Source of the DNA: Glandiceps talaboti
Lineage: Eukaryota > Hemichordata > Enteropneusta > Spengelidae
Assembly: GCF_964340395.1 (NCBI RefSeq)
Contig: NC_135568.1
Coordinates: forward strand, 14,156,776 to 14,220,775
Reading direction: 5' to 3'
DNA length: 64,000 nt
The notes beneath the pieces were generated by a model. It did no database searches. It had not been told where the DNA came from and worked only from the letters and a program-made list of their open reading frames with translations. Numbering within the stretch: the first letter of the stretch is position 1; every line of letters begins with the position of its first letter. Both the position numbers and the translations under genes were made by a program. Positions 36,446 through 51,089 of the stretch are shown here, in pieces.

Positions 36446-36785
36446 TGGCCATATATGGATTGTGTATTTATTTTGGATTTTTAATTTAAAATTGTTATCA
36501 CAGCTTCCTACATGAAAAACCAATGTGAAATAACATATGCCATGTCCTTGTTTGTAACTCAATAAATTGCAAAATATTTATAAAATGTGTAAAATGTTTG
36601 TTATTGTACAGACAAAAAAAAACTTTTCAGACATTTTTTAGCTTTTAGCAATTTATTGAGTTACAAACACAGACTTTGTCAATATTGCTTCAGAATCACA
36701 TTGATTTTTCAAGTAAAAAGCCATTATAAAATTGTTTTATATATTGAAAATCCAAATAAAAACTCAACTGGCATCCATATGGCCA
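36446..36785. repeat. Long foldback element, arms about 150 bp
   Basis: TGGCCATATATGGAT and ATTTATTTTGGATTTTTAAT on the left mirror GAAAATCCAAATAAAAACTC and ATCCATATGGCCA on the right. CTTGTTTGTAACTCAATAAA mirrors AATTTATTGAGTTACAAACA near the centre. The minus open frame over the left arm is not convincing as a gene. Confidence 0.85.
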
Positions 36786-36789
36786 CTCT

Positions 36790-37575
36790 AAGGGGGCTCA
36801 GGCTGATGTTTATGCTTATGAAGAACAAACAAACAAAAATGTCTCAACATTAGGAAACATGATAAATATCAACGAAAATTTAATTGTATGTATAAAATAC
36901 TATGCAGTAAAAATTGCAATATATTTTCAATTTCATAAATATTCATGCTGTAGTTACTGTACAGTGCAACTGTTTGTAAATATATTGTATTTTTGTGTCA
37001 AATTCATGTTAATTTTGATATACAATTATGTTATCGTTAATATGTCATGTTTTTCAATGTTTGTATTTGTTTATTTGTTTGATTTTCCTAATTATAACTA
37101 ATTAAGCCTGTGTTTAAATATGGTTGCATCTGTGACTGTAGCTATTTGCATATGCAAAGTTGAGAGTCTGTGGTAGAAAGGGCATGATTAATTGTGAATG
37201 CCAAGTCTCTGGGATATATTCTTAATATTGTAAGTGTTACACATATTTGTGTATTTTTTATACCTTGACAGCAATAAAGGTCGTTAATATAATTTATTAT
37301 AGCCTTATCTCGACCCATTTTTAGCACAACTTAGCACTGAGGTAGTTCAGTATGGCTCCTGGGCCATGGGTAGGGCTATACCAAGCTTGACATATATTCT
37401 CAAGCAAGCAATAACCTAACCCAAAGTATATTGTATGTGATACACTTTGGCATGGCAGCGTGTCCTCATTTCGTTGACTAATGTTGTAGACCGTTTCTTT
37501 TGTCCATGATACCTCATAAATCGAAATTCAACGCCGTATAAATCTCGCAATTCAAGCGGCTCAGCATATTTTTGC
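36790..37575. other. Gene-free AT-rich interval
   Basis: Very AT-rich with only short open frames. No exon or repeat family recognised. Confidence 0.45.
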
Positions 37576-37579
37576 CGCA

Positions 37580-37607
37580 CCTACTGAGCTCTCTCTCCCT
37601 CTCTCTG

Positions 37608-37691
<84 letters not shown>

Positions 37692-37726
37692 CCCCCCGCG
37701 CGCGCGCACACACACACACACACACA
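37580..37726. repeat. (CT)n, poly-C, (CG)n, (CA)n compound microsatellite
   Basis: A CT/CTGT tract to about 37688, then a C run, a short CGCGCG stretch and (CA)n. Confidence 0.96.
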
Positions 37727-38195
37727 TTGAATTTCAATTTTGCACTCAATATTAACGTCTCTCTCGCACACGCTCAATTGAAAATGAAGTCTGGTAAACC
37801 ATTCGTATTGATAATGCGAGCAAACTTTTAAGTACACATCACGAGCAGCGGTTATGTTTATGATATGTAATTGGGTCATTTGGAGAACTAGTTCACTCCA
37901 ACGTCGACGTCAATACTAGAATACATGCCAGCACATAGATGCGTTATAAATACCAGAAAAAACATACACAGTATATAACGAGAGCATTTGAATTCCAAAG
38001 CAATGTAATGGGGAAAGAAATTTGTCACAAAAAGTAATTGCAAACTTCTTTTTCACCACATGCATGTTGCTTTGTAAACCGTCCTGTATACCGTATACGT
38101 ATGTTACAACATTCTTTAGTTTTTGAATTTCTGAAAATAGTAGTATGTCTAAATAGTTTCATTCGCTGTGTATCTTCTCACCAAAACTTTAATAA

Positions 38196-38465
38196 TTTCA
38201 TCAATCAGCTGCAGTGCAATAAAATATCAGAGTCTTCCAATGTTTCGACTACTAACAGCTATCTTGGAGGAGAACTGGCCTGGAGGCCGGGGGCATGGCA
38301 CCGGTTAGTACTTTACACTAATTCAACTAATTACTTTTGGTCATGCCCAGTTATATCGGCCATGATGTCCTCATGTTTAGGTCACCTTGTGAAGATGTCT
38401 GTTCGTCGTCGCGTCGTAATATTAGAAGACTTTGATATTTTATTGTACTGTTGATTGATGAAATT
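38196..38465. repeat. Foldback element with TTCATCAATCA arms
   Basis: TTTCATCAATCAGCTGCAGT, GCAATAAAATATCAGAGTC and TTCCAATGTTTCGAC on the left mirror GTCGTAATATTAGAAGAC, TTTGATATTTTATTGTACTG and TTGATTGATGAAA on the right. The 138-codon frames over it on both strands are repeat artefacts. Confidence 0.8.
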
Positions 38466-39020
38466 AAGTTGTGCTGTGCATGGATTTAATATTATCATGA
38501 AAATAGCATATGTATGACACGTGTATAGCGAAACTTTTTCCGTGCAGTAATACGTCACTTCCATATATGCGGTGTGTGATATACTTTCGCACTGAACTCT
38601 ATGTGACCCGAATGTGGCATGACGGTTTGCAAAGTACAAGTCATCGGGTGACTCGAGCTGCAGCGGGCGTGACCACGTGTACACTACAGCTGTCAAAAGA
38701 CACCAGGCATCTGTAACCTCGCTGTTCGGACTTATTCCGATATTTATAGGTACGTCTATTATGATTTTTGTCAAATTATGTCTGCTATAGTGACACATAC
38801 TGCCATTGGTAAGTTGGGAGTGTTTGAGTCACCAGCAGCGCAGCGTAAAGTTCACACCCTCCACGCCGACTGAATGATTGTGCACATGGTTGTATATCTT
38901 ATCGGTCATGTTGTTTGGAACAAGTTCATGTATTTTTTGATAATTTTTCTCCCTTGGTAAATACTCCTTGTTGTAAATAAGTATTGTGAATACTGGTGAG
39001 GCTGCTTACTTGCACAATTT

Positions 39021-39534
39021 TATAACGAAAATCATAAAGCATGACAACCGTCGCTTGGCTCGACACAAATCCCCGGCAAAATCTCATTAACATTGAAACA
39101 GTTTTTTTGTCTGGCTAGACAAAATATCTCTTTGATCACAGGCAAGTGTGTTACTTGTCTGTGCTTTGATGTAGTAAATTTTCTTGTCTGGATAGCTCGA
39201 CTAAAATCTAATTCATATTTCCACATGTTAAAAAATTGTTATCGTCTGGCACGACAAGAACTGATTGATACATTTTAGTCAATTGACTGTCTCAAAAATA
39301 TCAAAAAACGCGCCAACTTTACCAGACAGGGACATATAAATTTGCCTGCCTATGATCTCCTAGTTCGCGCAAAGAAGTGTAACAAATCGGTAAAGATATT
39401 TGTCACGCCAGCCAGACGGTTGACGTTAACGCTGTTGGTAAGATTTTTGCCTACGCAGACGATAAAATATAGCAATGGTAATGAGATTTTTGTCTAGACA
39501 GACGTTTTTTTCAGGGTTTATGATTTTCGTTATA
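39021..39534. repeat. Inverted-repeat element of about 514 bp
   Basis: TATAACGAAAATCATAAA at 39021 is mirrored by TTTATGATTTTCGTTATA at 39517-39534. Inside, AAAATCTCATTAACATTG mirrors AATGGTAATGAGATTTTT. The core holds repeated GTCTGG.TAGAC / TCTGGCACGACAAG-type words. Confidence 0.75.
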
Positions 39535-40394
39535 CCTCTGATTATAAATTTCATACTTCCTACTGTTGCCAGGAAATCTTGCACAAAGAGACGTAACAAA
39601 CGCCCAATAACAGGCAAAAAAGCGGCAAAAATCGTCCCCGCCTGAAATATAAAAATCAGAACAAACGTCCCATTTATTATATTATCAGCGTCTGTGTAAA
39701 ACTGGGTTAAGTATGTCGTTTATTAGAAAGCTACACTAGGCCTATAGAATTGCATTTGTTTATTTATGGGACCTGGTAAACAGTTCTGTTAAAAAAAAAC
39801 TTGACCTGCATCTCATTACAGGGAAGGAACATGTCAACGTAAGTTAAAATGTATGGCCGCCAGGGTGTAGAGATTGAACTTTATGAGGTACGCAAATACA
39901 GACATGCTGTAAATGCGGCTGAAGATACGCTTTTCTTGTGGTACTTGGGTACTGCCACGCCAAGTTGAACTTATTGTACGGTCGCCGGTGAAAATATTCC
40001 CGTATTTGACACAGGTAAGTATTACTGCTACAGTGCTAGTTGAACTAGGAACACACATTATTTTCAAAGCATCAAAAACCTAAGGATTTCCAAGAGAAAG
40101 TGGGTTGCGATCGGACACTCCGTATACACACCAACACTATCAAAGTCCGTTTTTTTAAACAAACAATTGCTCAGTATACAGATGAAATAACTGTACAACT
40201 AAATACTTATTTTATCCCAAATATTTGTCCAAGTTCCTAGAAATCCCCGAAAATAATACCACGTTGATATCGCTCCTCTATCCATATCCTACATCCACCC
40301 CCACCCCCCACCCCCACTAGCTCGCACCCCCCCCCCGATGTACTCTTTTCTGATCAGATGTTATGCAAACTGTGCTTTGAGATACATGACACCC

Positions 40395-40573
40395 GAGTCT
40401 CGCTGCCAGACTCGTGACTATCGTCCCTAATCTGTTTATGTATGCCGAGCGGCGCAGCCGCGAGAAGAGAGTGACTAGTCCCGACGGGACTGGTCCCTCT
40501 CTTCTCGCGGCTGCGCCGCTCGGTATACATAAACAGATTAGGGACGATAGTCACGAGTCTGGCAGCGAGACTA
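40395..40573. mobile_element. Near-perfect 179-bp hairpin element with 9-bp target duplication
   Basis: Two arms of about 88 bp are almost exact reverse complements: AGTCTCGCTGCCAGACTCGT, ATCGTCCCTAATCTGTTTAT and GCCGAGCGGCGCAGCCGCGA on the left, mirrored on the right. Both sides carry ATGACACCC (40386-40394, 40574-40582). The ends match the TAGTCT family (right end GGCAGCGAGACTA). A diverged relative lies at 59212-59358. The near-identical arms suggest recent insertion or ongoing arm correction. Confidence 0.92.
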
Positions 40574-40733
40574 ATGACACCCCTCCCCCCCCCTTACATC
40601 CCAATTTCTACTCTACAGCTTTTTCATCCATTTTTCTTCGTAGCCTCCCCCCCCTTCCTTCAATTTCCTCATTCCTTCATATTTCAAATCAAATCAATAA
40701 GTTGCCATACTCTTTCTTTAAACAAATATAAAT

Positions 40734-41400
40734 ACATATGCATACACATTGTCGTCGTTGTAGACTTTTGAGTCACATTTCATATGTCGGTGATTTAGTT
40801 GTCTTCAGCCCCTCTGGCAAGTGCTTACAAAAGCTTATTCATGTTTTCGATATTTACGGTATCGAACATGATAAGCTTATTATCTATAATCAGAAAAAAA
40901 CAACACTTTGTATGGTTGTCATGCCCAAAAACTAAAGTTTTAAGCTTTGAACACCCCTGTAATTTCTTTGAATGATTTAAGCTTTCGTTTGTCGACTCGT
41001 ACAAATATCTGGGTGTATTTGTTCTAAGTAGCTTGCTTCATGGATGATATTGCTAGACAAATGCGATTACTTTACATACGTGGTAACGTTCTATGCTGGA
41101 ATTTTGCATTTTGTTCTAGTCAAGTTAATGTTAGGTTATTCAATTTATACTGTTGTCATATGTGGTCTAATTTTAAGTTGAAAACATACAACAAAGTTCG
41201 AGTTGCATATAATAATTGTTTTAGAATTGTTTTTAATTTGTCCAGGCGGTGTAGTATTAGTTCTATGTTTGTTTGTTACTCAGTTTTGTCATTTGGTGAA
41301 CTTGTCCGGAAAAGTACGTAGTGTTTATAATTTTGTCAAGAGAGTTTTAGATAGTAGTAATGTTTATGTAGTGTGTTTACTCACGTTTGTACCATGATTC
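40734..41400 (+). pseudogene. LINE reverse-transcriptase fragment, inactivated
   Basis: The frame from 40738 reads HISYVGDLVVFSPSGKCLQ, which aligns with the reverse-transcriptase block usually beginning YADDLVV. The catalytic YADD is changed to YVGD. After stop codons, the same element continues as DIARQMRLLYIRGNVL, KTYNKVRVAYNNCFRIVFN and RRCSISSMFVCYSVLSF, typical of the C-terminal half of CR1/RTE-like ORF2. It is truncated at the left and dead. Confidence 0.8.
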
Positions 41401-41727
41401 TTTCCAGTGCAGGCACTGGAGAGATATTCTTTATTGATTTATGTCACTATTTTTTTGTATTAGTTTGGATTTTTGTGGATTTTTATATGTATTTTCTTGA
41501 AAACGCCTGGTGCATTTCTTTTATGTGGGCCTTGAGCCTGATTCAAACAATAAAACAGCCTCTTTTACGGCACCGCCCAAGACGTACCATCAAGACCGTC
41601 GCTGAAGAAATATCAGCTTTAGTTTGCGAGAATGACACATTGTATGCTGTTGCTCAATGTCTTAAATACTGTTCCAAGGTTTTCCATTTTCGTCGTTACA
41701 CGGCAAACCAAATAAATTCATCAAAAT

Positions 41728-41731
41728 TGTC

Positions 41732-41766
<35 letters not shown>
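41728..41766. repeat. (TCTG)n microsatellite
   Basis: About nine TCTG units directly after AATAAATTCATCAAAATTG; possibly the tail of the LINE remnant upstream. Confidence 0.85.
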
Positions 41767-41767
<1 letters not shown>

Positions 41768-42280
41768 ACCGTATATGTATCAATTAAATAACTAAACAAA
41801 CCACGTGTATTTTGTAATTGATTCAAATGTACGAGGTGAAAGTATGTTCCATACTCTTAACATCAATATCTTAATTATCGTCCCAAGCTTTCAAATTGCT
41901 ATTACAAGGTTAGTATAAAAATAACCAAAATCGATTTTATATTTTATGTACAAGTAGGAGGCCGTGTCACCATTTCTTTTTTTTTTACATTCTTCTCGTT
42001 CACTGTATTTGATCGGTGACGGTAGCTACATACGGGTCGTTTTCGATCTTATTAAATACCAGTGGGTGTAGTACTTTAATTTTCATACGATTGTTTGGTC
42101 GATGAGATGATGTCATTGGAACTTGAGATGAAGCTCATGCTCTAAGGTGAATTGCGAGATGTTTGTGGCAAGAAAGTGTCAAGCTGAGAATGGTGCAAGT
42201 ATATCTAGTATCACTGACGGTCGTATTCACGGAATGTACAATGGACACTTTTTGTCTATATGTTGTGATATGGTGTCGAC

Positions 42281-42327
42281 GGATGGATGGATGATTGGTT
42301 CGTTGATGGATGGATGGATGGATGGAT
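42281..42327. repeat. (GGAT)n microsatellite
   Basis: GGATGGATGGATGATTGG followed by further GGATGGATGG. Confidence 0.85.
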
Positions 42328-42551
42328 AGTGTGATTGCATTTGTGTGTGGGTCTTTGTCTGTGTCTGTGTCTGTGGTGTTAAGATGGCTGGAGAGAGGGT
42401 AGGACGAATAGAAAATATTGCTGGGTGCCGTGGAGCATGGAAAGGGTTAGAGTGGTGCCAATGTTTGTGTCAAAGGTTAGGGGCGAATGAGAACAGTAGC
42501 TTAACAAAAAGGGACACGAGCTGACTGACTTTACGCCTGTTTGGCGTAATT

Positions 42552-44380
<1,829 letters not shown>

Positions 44381-45082
44381 GGTATTTAGGAGAAATGCTA
44401 GACATCTCGATCAATTCATGACGCTTATAAGGCTTAATACAACAATGCCAAGGAAACCGTTATCATGCTACCCCGGCTAACAACGCCAAAATATGATTTC
44501 TTTGTCATGGAACGCATGCGTCGTACATCATACTAGACTACTAGTTCGCATTTACAGTCGAATAGCTTATAAACTCAACTCTTGCACTTTATACAAAATT
44601 TGAATATTACCCCTAACGTATTCTACGAAAGCCTTTCTAAAACATTAACCCGGATGTTGATAGTTTCTTTTGTAAAAAAGTGTACTTTTGTCGTCACGTC
44701 ACGTGTGTCATTATTTTAGTAAATAAGGGTGAATGAGGGGTCAGGTGAGTCAGAATGTGTGTTTACGATGTACATTTATGCTTCAAACCTTGTGCGGCTA
44801 ACCTTGTCTCAATACAGTATAATTAATGATTATTTTGTCGTTTTCTTAGTCATTCAAGGACGTTGAATGTCAAAATACAATACGTTGTTTATAGTGGATT
44901 ACTAAACTTTCCCTGATTTAAGAAACAGAAGAGGAACTAGACGTATAGACAAGACAGACGATCACACGTAAAGAGAGAAAGATAGTGAGACAGACACAGA
45001 CACACGTACAGAGAGAAAGAGCGACAGACACAAATACAGAGACCGACACACTCGAGGCAGATATAGACACGTACGTACATAC

Positions 45083-45222
45083 GAACATGCATACATATAT
45101 ACATACATACATACATACATACATACGTACATACATACATACATACATACATACATACATACATACATACATACATACATACATACATACATACATACAT
45201 ACATAGACAGACAGACAGACAG
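45083..45222. repeat. (CATA)n then (CAGA)n microsatellite
   Basis: CATA tetranucleotides with a few CGTA/TATA interruptions, followed by GACAGACAGACAGACAGGCA. Confidence 0.96.
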
Positions 45223-46590
45223 GCAGAGAGACTATGGACAGAGTGAATGAGACAGATAGCTAGGGAGAGACAGACACACAGAGAAATAGACATTGTGACA
45301 AAGAGACAATAGGGTGCAGAGGTGCTGCACGATAGGTATACAACCGAAGTGGCCAGATACGAAATGATCGTTTGAGAACCTAAATCAATACTGTGAATAG
45401 GTGCTTCTCGTTTAGCAACTACTCATTCACACGTGCAAACGACAGAAATACATTTTTGTTCAATTAACGACACCTAGCCTTTGAACAACACGTGTAGCAT
45501 GTCACTCGGCATCATTATTGTCAATATGTTATCATGTCGCTCTATCGACTAGATGACGTGTTCTTTTCGTTCAAATCGATATTATTTAAACGGAACTGGT
45601 TCAGATGCTCATGGTTTTTACCAGCTTAATAAAAATGTCGAAAAAGAAGGCGGCGCTTTGTGTTTTTAACCATAGCAAGTAATCTGAAATCTACTAATAG
45701 TACTATTTGAAATCCGGATTTGACGTATTACGTGTGTACTGTAATTCCTCCAGTGAGCTACCCATAATCAAACCCAGGAAAACGATATTCTCGTCACGGT
45801 GGTACGTAGGGTATTTCACAACTCTTGCTGAACTGCAGAAAGCTTTCCTGTTGTTTTGCGTTTTCCTATATGATACTGTGTAAGACGAGAATCTATTGCT
45901 ATGGTAACGATTGTTTTCAAACAATCTGTCACTATATATAGAGATATCACGTGTTAATAGAGTGGTGACCTCAATTCAAACCTCATTGTAGACGACGTGA
46001 GTATTTGGGTCAGTCAGTCAAGGTTATCTGAGGTAATGTCTGCTCGGCACACAGGGTGTAGTTGATTACTATTCCCCAACATTGATGCATCCAAGGAAAA
46101 TACGAGTGACCTAAGGGGCCTTGTTAGTACTCGTCTAACGAGTCCTAGTGACAACCCCGTCACGAGTATTTTCCGACTGAATGAAGAAAAATATTGGAAA
46201 ATAACATCATTATACCAGCGCCAGTAATATCCAAGAAAAATCGGGGACAGTAATGGCAATTTTGAACATGTTGACTCATATTTCGAACACAGCAAAACCA
46301 GTGACGAAGACACGCTGTGTCGTGACATAGACGCGTGTTGTCGTGACGTAGAGCGACCGTACGATATATTCCATATTTTTTGTTCCAAACGGCTCGTGCA
46401 TAGTATAATTTAAGTTGGTCTCGTAATAATTTTGATATTTTGGTAGTCTAAGATTATTTTCTTCCGTCAACCTCCACAAGATCAAACGTCATCAGTGTCA
46501 AGTTCATAGGATATACACCCCTACCTAGGTACGAAGAAGGGATACTGACATTTGTGACGTGCACATACACACAACTTGGGTGTCACTGTT
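45223..46590. other. Gene-free interval with one weak palindrome
   Basis: At 46096-46174, GGAAAATACGAGTGAC mirrors GTCACGAGTATTTTCC imperfectly. Otherwise no exon or repeat family is recognised. Confidence 0.45.
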
Positions 46591-46601
46591 TCACTCATTC
46601 A

Positions 46602-46602
<1 letters not shown>

Positions 46603-46632
<30 letters not shown>

Positions 46633-46647
46633 CATACATACATACAT

Positions 46648-46702
<55 letters not shown>

Positions 46703-46742
46703 TACATACATACATACATACATACATACATACATTCATTCA
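46603..46742. repeat. (CATA)n/(CA)n/(CATA)n microsatellite
   Basis: Two CATA tracts flanking (CA)n, ending in CATTCATTCATT. Confidence 0.96.
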
Positions 46743-46744
46743 TT

Positions 46745-49700
46745 GTAGGAAACACAATATAGAGTGGGCTCAGTGCCATTTACGTTATAAACAAAGTAAA
46801 ATGATTTATTACGTTCATACAGTCGGTTTGTACACAACTTTGTCATTTCATTGCCATGCTCCAATTACATACATAATATCACGGGAAAAATCACGTGATT
46901 TGTGAGTGGCATATGGGATAACTTGTCCCCGTTTTGACCTCGCTGGGGTCAATAATGTCACACTACGTCTCGTGAGGGCCTCTATTTTTGACGAACGTTA
47001 TCACCACCTATTCGTTCATCTTGAACACACATTATTTCGTTTCCCCTAGCAATGGCCTATCAGAAGGCCGCACTGTTTCAACAATGCCCTTAGGTGTCCC
47101 AAAATAGTATAACCACTCCAGAAATGAGAACAACACGCTGATAGGTAGATAGCTTGTTACTATTTTTAGCCAAACTCGCTGGGGGTGCAGGGAACTATTG
47201 GACAATTTCTTCGTATGATAACAGGAGCTTGACAAACTCTGTGTGGTTTTCTACCGTAGACGTGTATTTGCTTCATTCAAGTATTCAGTTGTGTTGCTGT
47301 TAAGGTGGGTTATACTTTATACTGTTTCCGACTGTTTTTGAAATTCAAATGTTACGGTTATTCCTAAATCACTTTGCGCGTATGCGATCGGGGGTATAGC
47401 ATGCAGTATTGCGGTATAAATCAATGTTGAACATAATATTGACTGAGTCTTGGAATGGTATACCATAGTGTCGCGCTATCCTCTGCATTTTTGTATATAT
47501 TTTTTTACATAAAGGAATTCTTGCCACGTTTATATGTATCATGTACTAGTATTACATGGCATACATTATTTCAGAGAATAACACATTTTCGATATTTGTG
47601 AATTTACTCTCCTCCGTGAAACAGACAAGTTAGTATAGCCTCTGTATTTATCGGGTCAATATTACGTTCAAATATAATTGTACACATGCGTTGTCCAGAC
47701 TTGAAAAAAAATATATATATTTTTGCTATCCAATAATTTAGTCCTAAGCTCTTTTTCATTTGATCATTTTAGGTTTTTCGTGTGAATTTCGACGTGTATA
47801 ATTTTATTTGAATTGCACCGTTACCCGTCGAATTTACATGTACATCGGATAGAACTACACCTACAGTTGATCTGCAACTGAATTGTTCGTTCCGGTTGTT
47901 GTTTTTTTAATTATCAGTTAACATTGAGTATAACGGAAACGGATAAGCATGGTTTTGACATTATTGACTCGCCAATTGTCGACAATGTGTGTAATTGTGT
48001 GTCACCCACGTGTATCATTGAGTTGATCATGATGTACGTGCGGGTTGATGCGTCGAGGTTTTCCGATCCGATGACGAGTCTTTGAGACGAAGATAAGGTC
48101 GGTGTTAGTTGGGGTTGAACTATACGCCGCCCTTACATTCGATATCAGATCTGTGCGCTGATATCGTAAGAGATTGAGGCAAGGCTATCCACGCAAGAGA
48201 TAGATTCAGTACATTGAAAGTTTACTAATTCATGGGTTCGTATATTTTACTATAGATTTAACGACATTACAGCGACAGCCTTGAAACGCGCCAGACCGAC
48301 ACTTTTTTTGGTCTATTTTATGACAACTCATTTATTTTGTTCATACTACGGTATTTCATGCATTCCAGTAAAAAGAGAATTATTCAACAGTAAAGCACAT
48401 AAGCTACTACAAACTCAGGGATCAACCAGTCGCTACAATCACATGAAAAATTGAAAAAATACAGATCTGACTGTAGGCCCACCCACACTATATTAATACA
48501 GAAAAAATCCTCACGGTCTGGCAATGTTTAGAGTGTATACTATAGGATGTAAAAGGCAAGGGTTGATTTTGCTATACATGTATAACTTTTCTGACAAACG
48601 AATTCGAAATGGCGGCAAAATACACATAATCAATGGACAAGTACGCAAATGAAAACGAGGCTACAATATAGATCACCAAAATCGTAACTTTTCGCCATTT
48701 AAAATAATATTTCTGTTAGAAACACAATTTTTTTGTCAATTCTCAGATCGTTAGTTACCGTTCCAACTCCTTGTGATAGTATACAGCGCCCGGTAAGTTG
48801 TTTTTGTGCGGTTTTATTAGCGTATTCCAAAGACATAGTGCAGGCGAACTGGTGAACAACAACAATAGTCAGTCACGTGGTATCCACGTGAGACAGCGCC
48901 TAGAATTAACCAGACGACCAGGTCAAGGACTGTGCACGCTAGCCTTGACTGCTAACTGAACTGGTTGACCCAGTTTTCATTGTCAACAAAGTACATGTTT
49001 ATGCTAACTAACTATACGTATCGTATTTATAGCTACACAACTATCGCGTTGCCGCCAAGCTCGCTTTCTTTCTTTACTCTTTTGTAATCGTATCCTAGAG
49101 TCACAACAAAATGTTTTTCAACAGAATAATTTTATTAATATGACGGAAAACGGTCAATTTTCTATTATTGAAGTAAAGTAAAGCCTTGGACAAATGTTCA
49201 AATTAGGTCAATACGATTTAATTTGTTTATCTGTGTTCTATATTAGCTAGAATTTTCATTCCGTTCTCGTTCCGGGCCATTCTCGCAAGCTTGCAAGCCA
49301 GAGGATTTTCCGCTCAAACCGTACGTAAAAAACGCGGCGCGACTCGGAGAGGGCCGTAAAAGAACAGTGCTATAAAAGAGGCACGTGGTTTTATGTCAAT
49401 AGTAGAGCGTGCACTTAAACCAAGATCTTTGATATCTGATATTTTTACCGAGATATAACCATGCTATTTATCGGCCACTCTGAAAGGCATGTGATGTCTA
49501 CACAGTCACACAAATGCCGTAAACGGTCGAAATAATAAACACACTTCGAAGTGAATCATGTTTTTTTTAAAGGCAGGGTTGACCTTGGAACACTTCAGTT
49601 ATTTTAATATTCAGATCATAGTTGTAATCAACACCTAATCACGATAAGGGAGCCTTCAGTAATTGCAAGGGAGGGGGAGGGCGATCAAACCCGTAATATG

Positions 49701-51058
49701 ATCCTCCCCATTCAATTTCCGAAAAAAGTGACCCTCCCTCAATTTCCGTTCACTCAAGACACGTCCCTGTTCAAGTATTTCAAAAGCATGGGTTAAAATG
49801 CTGTTTGATGAGAAAAGGCACAGAATAAATTTCAAGAACGATCCCACCATTGCCGTAACATTGATGAATTGCTTTTTCCTACTACTACCATAGTGTTTTT
49901 TTGGAATTGGTAAAGCTTAATACAAGACCTCCCAAAAAAAGACTACACGGGCGCACTATCGACATTGTTCGGACTGAGGTCAACATCTCCACTAAGTCCA
50001 CCATATTATCCTAATATCTTACCACACTATCCCCCCCCCCCTCTCTCTCTCTCTTGTGAGACTCACTCCCTCCTCACATCGAAACTAAAAATTGATTGAC
50101 TGCATAGTTGCCAGCAGCGACGAAATTATCAGACTGATATGTTCTATTTCGATACAATAGTGGCAGCGATGGGATGTAGCAGTAATGGTGGCAGCGGTGG
50201 GATGCCAAAAATCACAAATCGTGCAAAGTTTGATAATACAATGAGTCAAAGTAAAATGTTACTTTCTTAATTATTTTCTCAGAAAATATGGCCATCCCCG
50301 AAAGCTGATTTGTAAAACGTTACCTCCTTTATTCCCGCGCATCCCCCTTGTAACCATTGAAGGCAGGCTCCCTGAAGGCATGTATGATGTAACACGCTGT
50401 TGTTGTCATAACCCCCAGCTGTTTTGTGATGCACCCCCTACCCCACCCCCACCCCAGTGGACAACCTTACAAATTTAAACAAGGTGTGTAGTTTAAAGTC
50501 AACGGTACAACACGAGCTTAAAAGACTTGGGTAGTGCCCTGGCTCGCCAGAGTTGTGCAGCCGTGAGTACAATACAGATATACACACCATATTGCTTTCA
50601 AAAAGAAGTCTTTCAAAATGGTGACCCCTCTGTGACCTTCCACAGTGACTAGGTGTAACCGCACTGTCCCTCAAGTGTCAGAAGTCAAACGGAAGTCAAA
50701 TTGCGGCTCTGGCAATAACAAGCAACATCCGCATCTGCATACAATCACTCACGGAAGTAACATAGATCAAAACAGAAACACAAATGTTTGCGGTTATATA
50801 ATTCATAATATCATTACAGAACGAAATAAACGCGTAGATCTATCCATCATAGGTCAAGAAGCGAACATCAATTGATTGGTAGTATTTATATTATTCCTTT
50901 CTCATTCACGGTGTCAAATTGACAACTTTTTGTATATAACGTTGCTGTGTCTCGTACATTGTTATTGAGTATCAGGGGTATACGGAGTCCATTATTTCGA
51001 TTTTTAACAGCGCCTACTGCCGATAAAGTTTTGTTGTTTGTTTGTTTGTTTGTTTGTT

Positions 51059-51089
<31 letters not shown>

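Noticed and set aside
36200-36562. 120-codon minus-strand frame
   Set aside because: It overlaps the left arm of a foldback element and shows no domain.
38038-38798. 138-codon frames on both strands
   Set aside because: They are explained by the inverted arms of a foldback element.
46014-46388. 124-codon minus-strand frame
   Set aside because: Ser/Arg-rich with no domain, and it covers a weak palindrome.
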